A stretch of DNA of 64,000 nucleotides. Origin: Paenibacillus sp. FSL K6-3182 (GTDB lineage Bacteria; Bacillota; Bacilli; Paenibacillales; Paenibacillaceae). Both the position numbers and the translations under genes were made by a program. Shown here piece by piece: positions 63,913-64,000 of this stretch (the stretch's first letter is position 1; every line of letters starts with the position of its first letter). The notes under the pieces were generated by a model. The model was not told the DNA's origin and made no database searches. It saw nothing but the letters and a program-made list of their open reading frames with translations. The DNA is taken from assembly GCF_037976325.1 (NCBI RefSeq), contig NZ_CP150265.1, positions 944,001 through 1,008,000 of the forward strand, given 5' to 3'.

Positions 63913-64000
63913 TTTTTACAGCCTCCTAATTATATGTAGTTATCCAAGTCCATTATCCCTTATCCGATTGAATAAATCAACATTATTGTTTCAAAAGTCG

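Noticed and set aside
1..64000. Prophage, insertion sequence, tRNA or rRNA
   Set aside because: No transposase, integrase, phage structural gene or RNA-gene pattern was recognised by eye; a tRNA scan was not run.

Overview
The window looks like a chromosomal segment of a carbohydrate-degrading, spore-forming Firmicute of the Paenibacillus type. The reasons are moderate GC, strong AGGAGG-type ribosome binding sites, frequent GTG/TTG starts, lipoproteins with lipoboxes, CcpA-type cre boxes, a very large SLH-domain surface protein, GntR/LacI-hybrid AraR regulators, and sugar ABC transporters lacking their own ATPase. Species cannot be fixed from sequence alone. No rRNA, tRNA, phage, insertion sequence or CRISPR array was found.

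Layout. (1) 1-2312: end of an FtsX-type permease, then convergent dps behind a near-consensus PerR box. (2) 2573-15078: starch/maltodextrin block. It has a LacI regulator, a secreted CGTase-like GH13 with IPT and CBM20 domains, a cytoplasmic GH15 glucoamylase co-transcribed with a MalR-type LacI regulator, and divergently malE-malF-malG plus an alpha-amylase lipoprotein. The malR/malE gap carries repeated CAAACGTTTG-type operators and cre-like sites. (3) 15154-34642: the most interesting part, an apparent alpha-1,6-mannan utilisation locus. It contains a GH125 exo-mannosidase, two solute-binding proteins (one fused to two carbohydrate-binding-like domains and read through an 8-codon leader ORF), two permease pairs, an NHL/TPR/Yip1-like membrane protein, an 866-residue secreted DUF5696-like protein, a GntR/LacI-hybrid regulator, and three GH76 endo-mannanase-type enzymes (lipoprotein, cytoplasmic, secreted). 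A shared operator-like motif TTGAYATRTYRA occurs at three promoters. (4) 34736-39915: SDR oxidoreductase, GH127 enzyme, MFS exporter and a LacI regulator that appears to start at ATT, with two matching operators. (5) 40129-41660: about 13.7 tandem copies of a roughly 112-bp non-coding hairpin repeat. (6) 41726-48095: neopullulanase/cyclomaltodextrinase, trxB, an OmpR-type two-component system and gtaB. (7) 48132-51927: araR-araD-araB with textbook AraR operators but no araA. (8) 52081-58185: an S-layer-type SLH protein broken by a one-base frameshift in an A5 run. (9) 58292-60736: a zinc-ribbon membrane protein and an HtrA-like protease without PDZ. (10) 60792-61872: a GGFGPGGP octapeptide-repeat protein whose frame is broken at eight G5 tracts. 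(11) 62003-64000: a small inverted-repeat cluster, a P-loop protein and sodA.

How it works together: the segment is mainly a polysaccharide-foraging island. Secreted or lipid-anchored hydrolases cut starch or alpha-mannan outside the cell. Binding proteins and permeases import oligosaccharides, probably powered by a shared MsmX-type ATPase encoded elsewhere. Cytoplasmic GH15, neopullulanase, GH125 and GH76 enzymes finish degradation. Each block has its own local repressor with visible operators, and several have cre-like sites suggesting carbon catabolite control.
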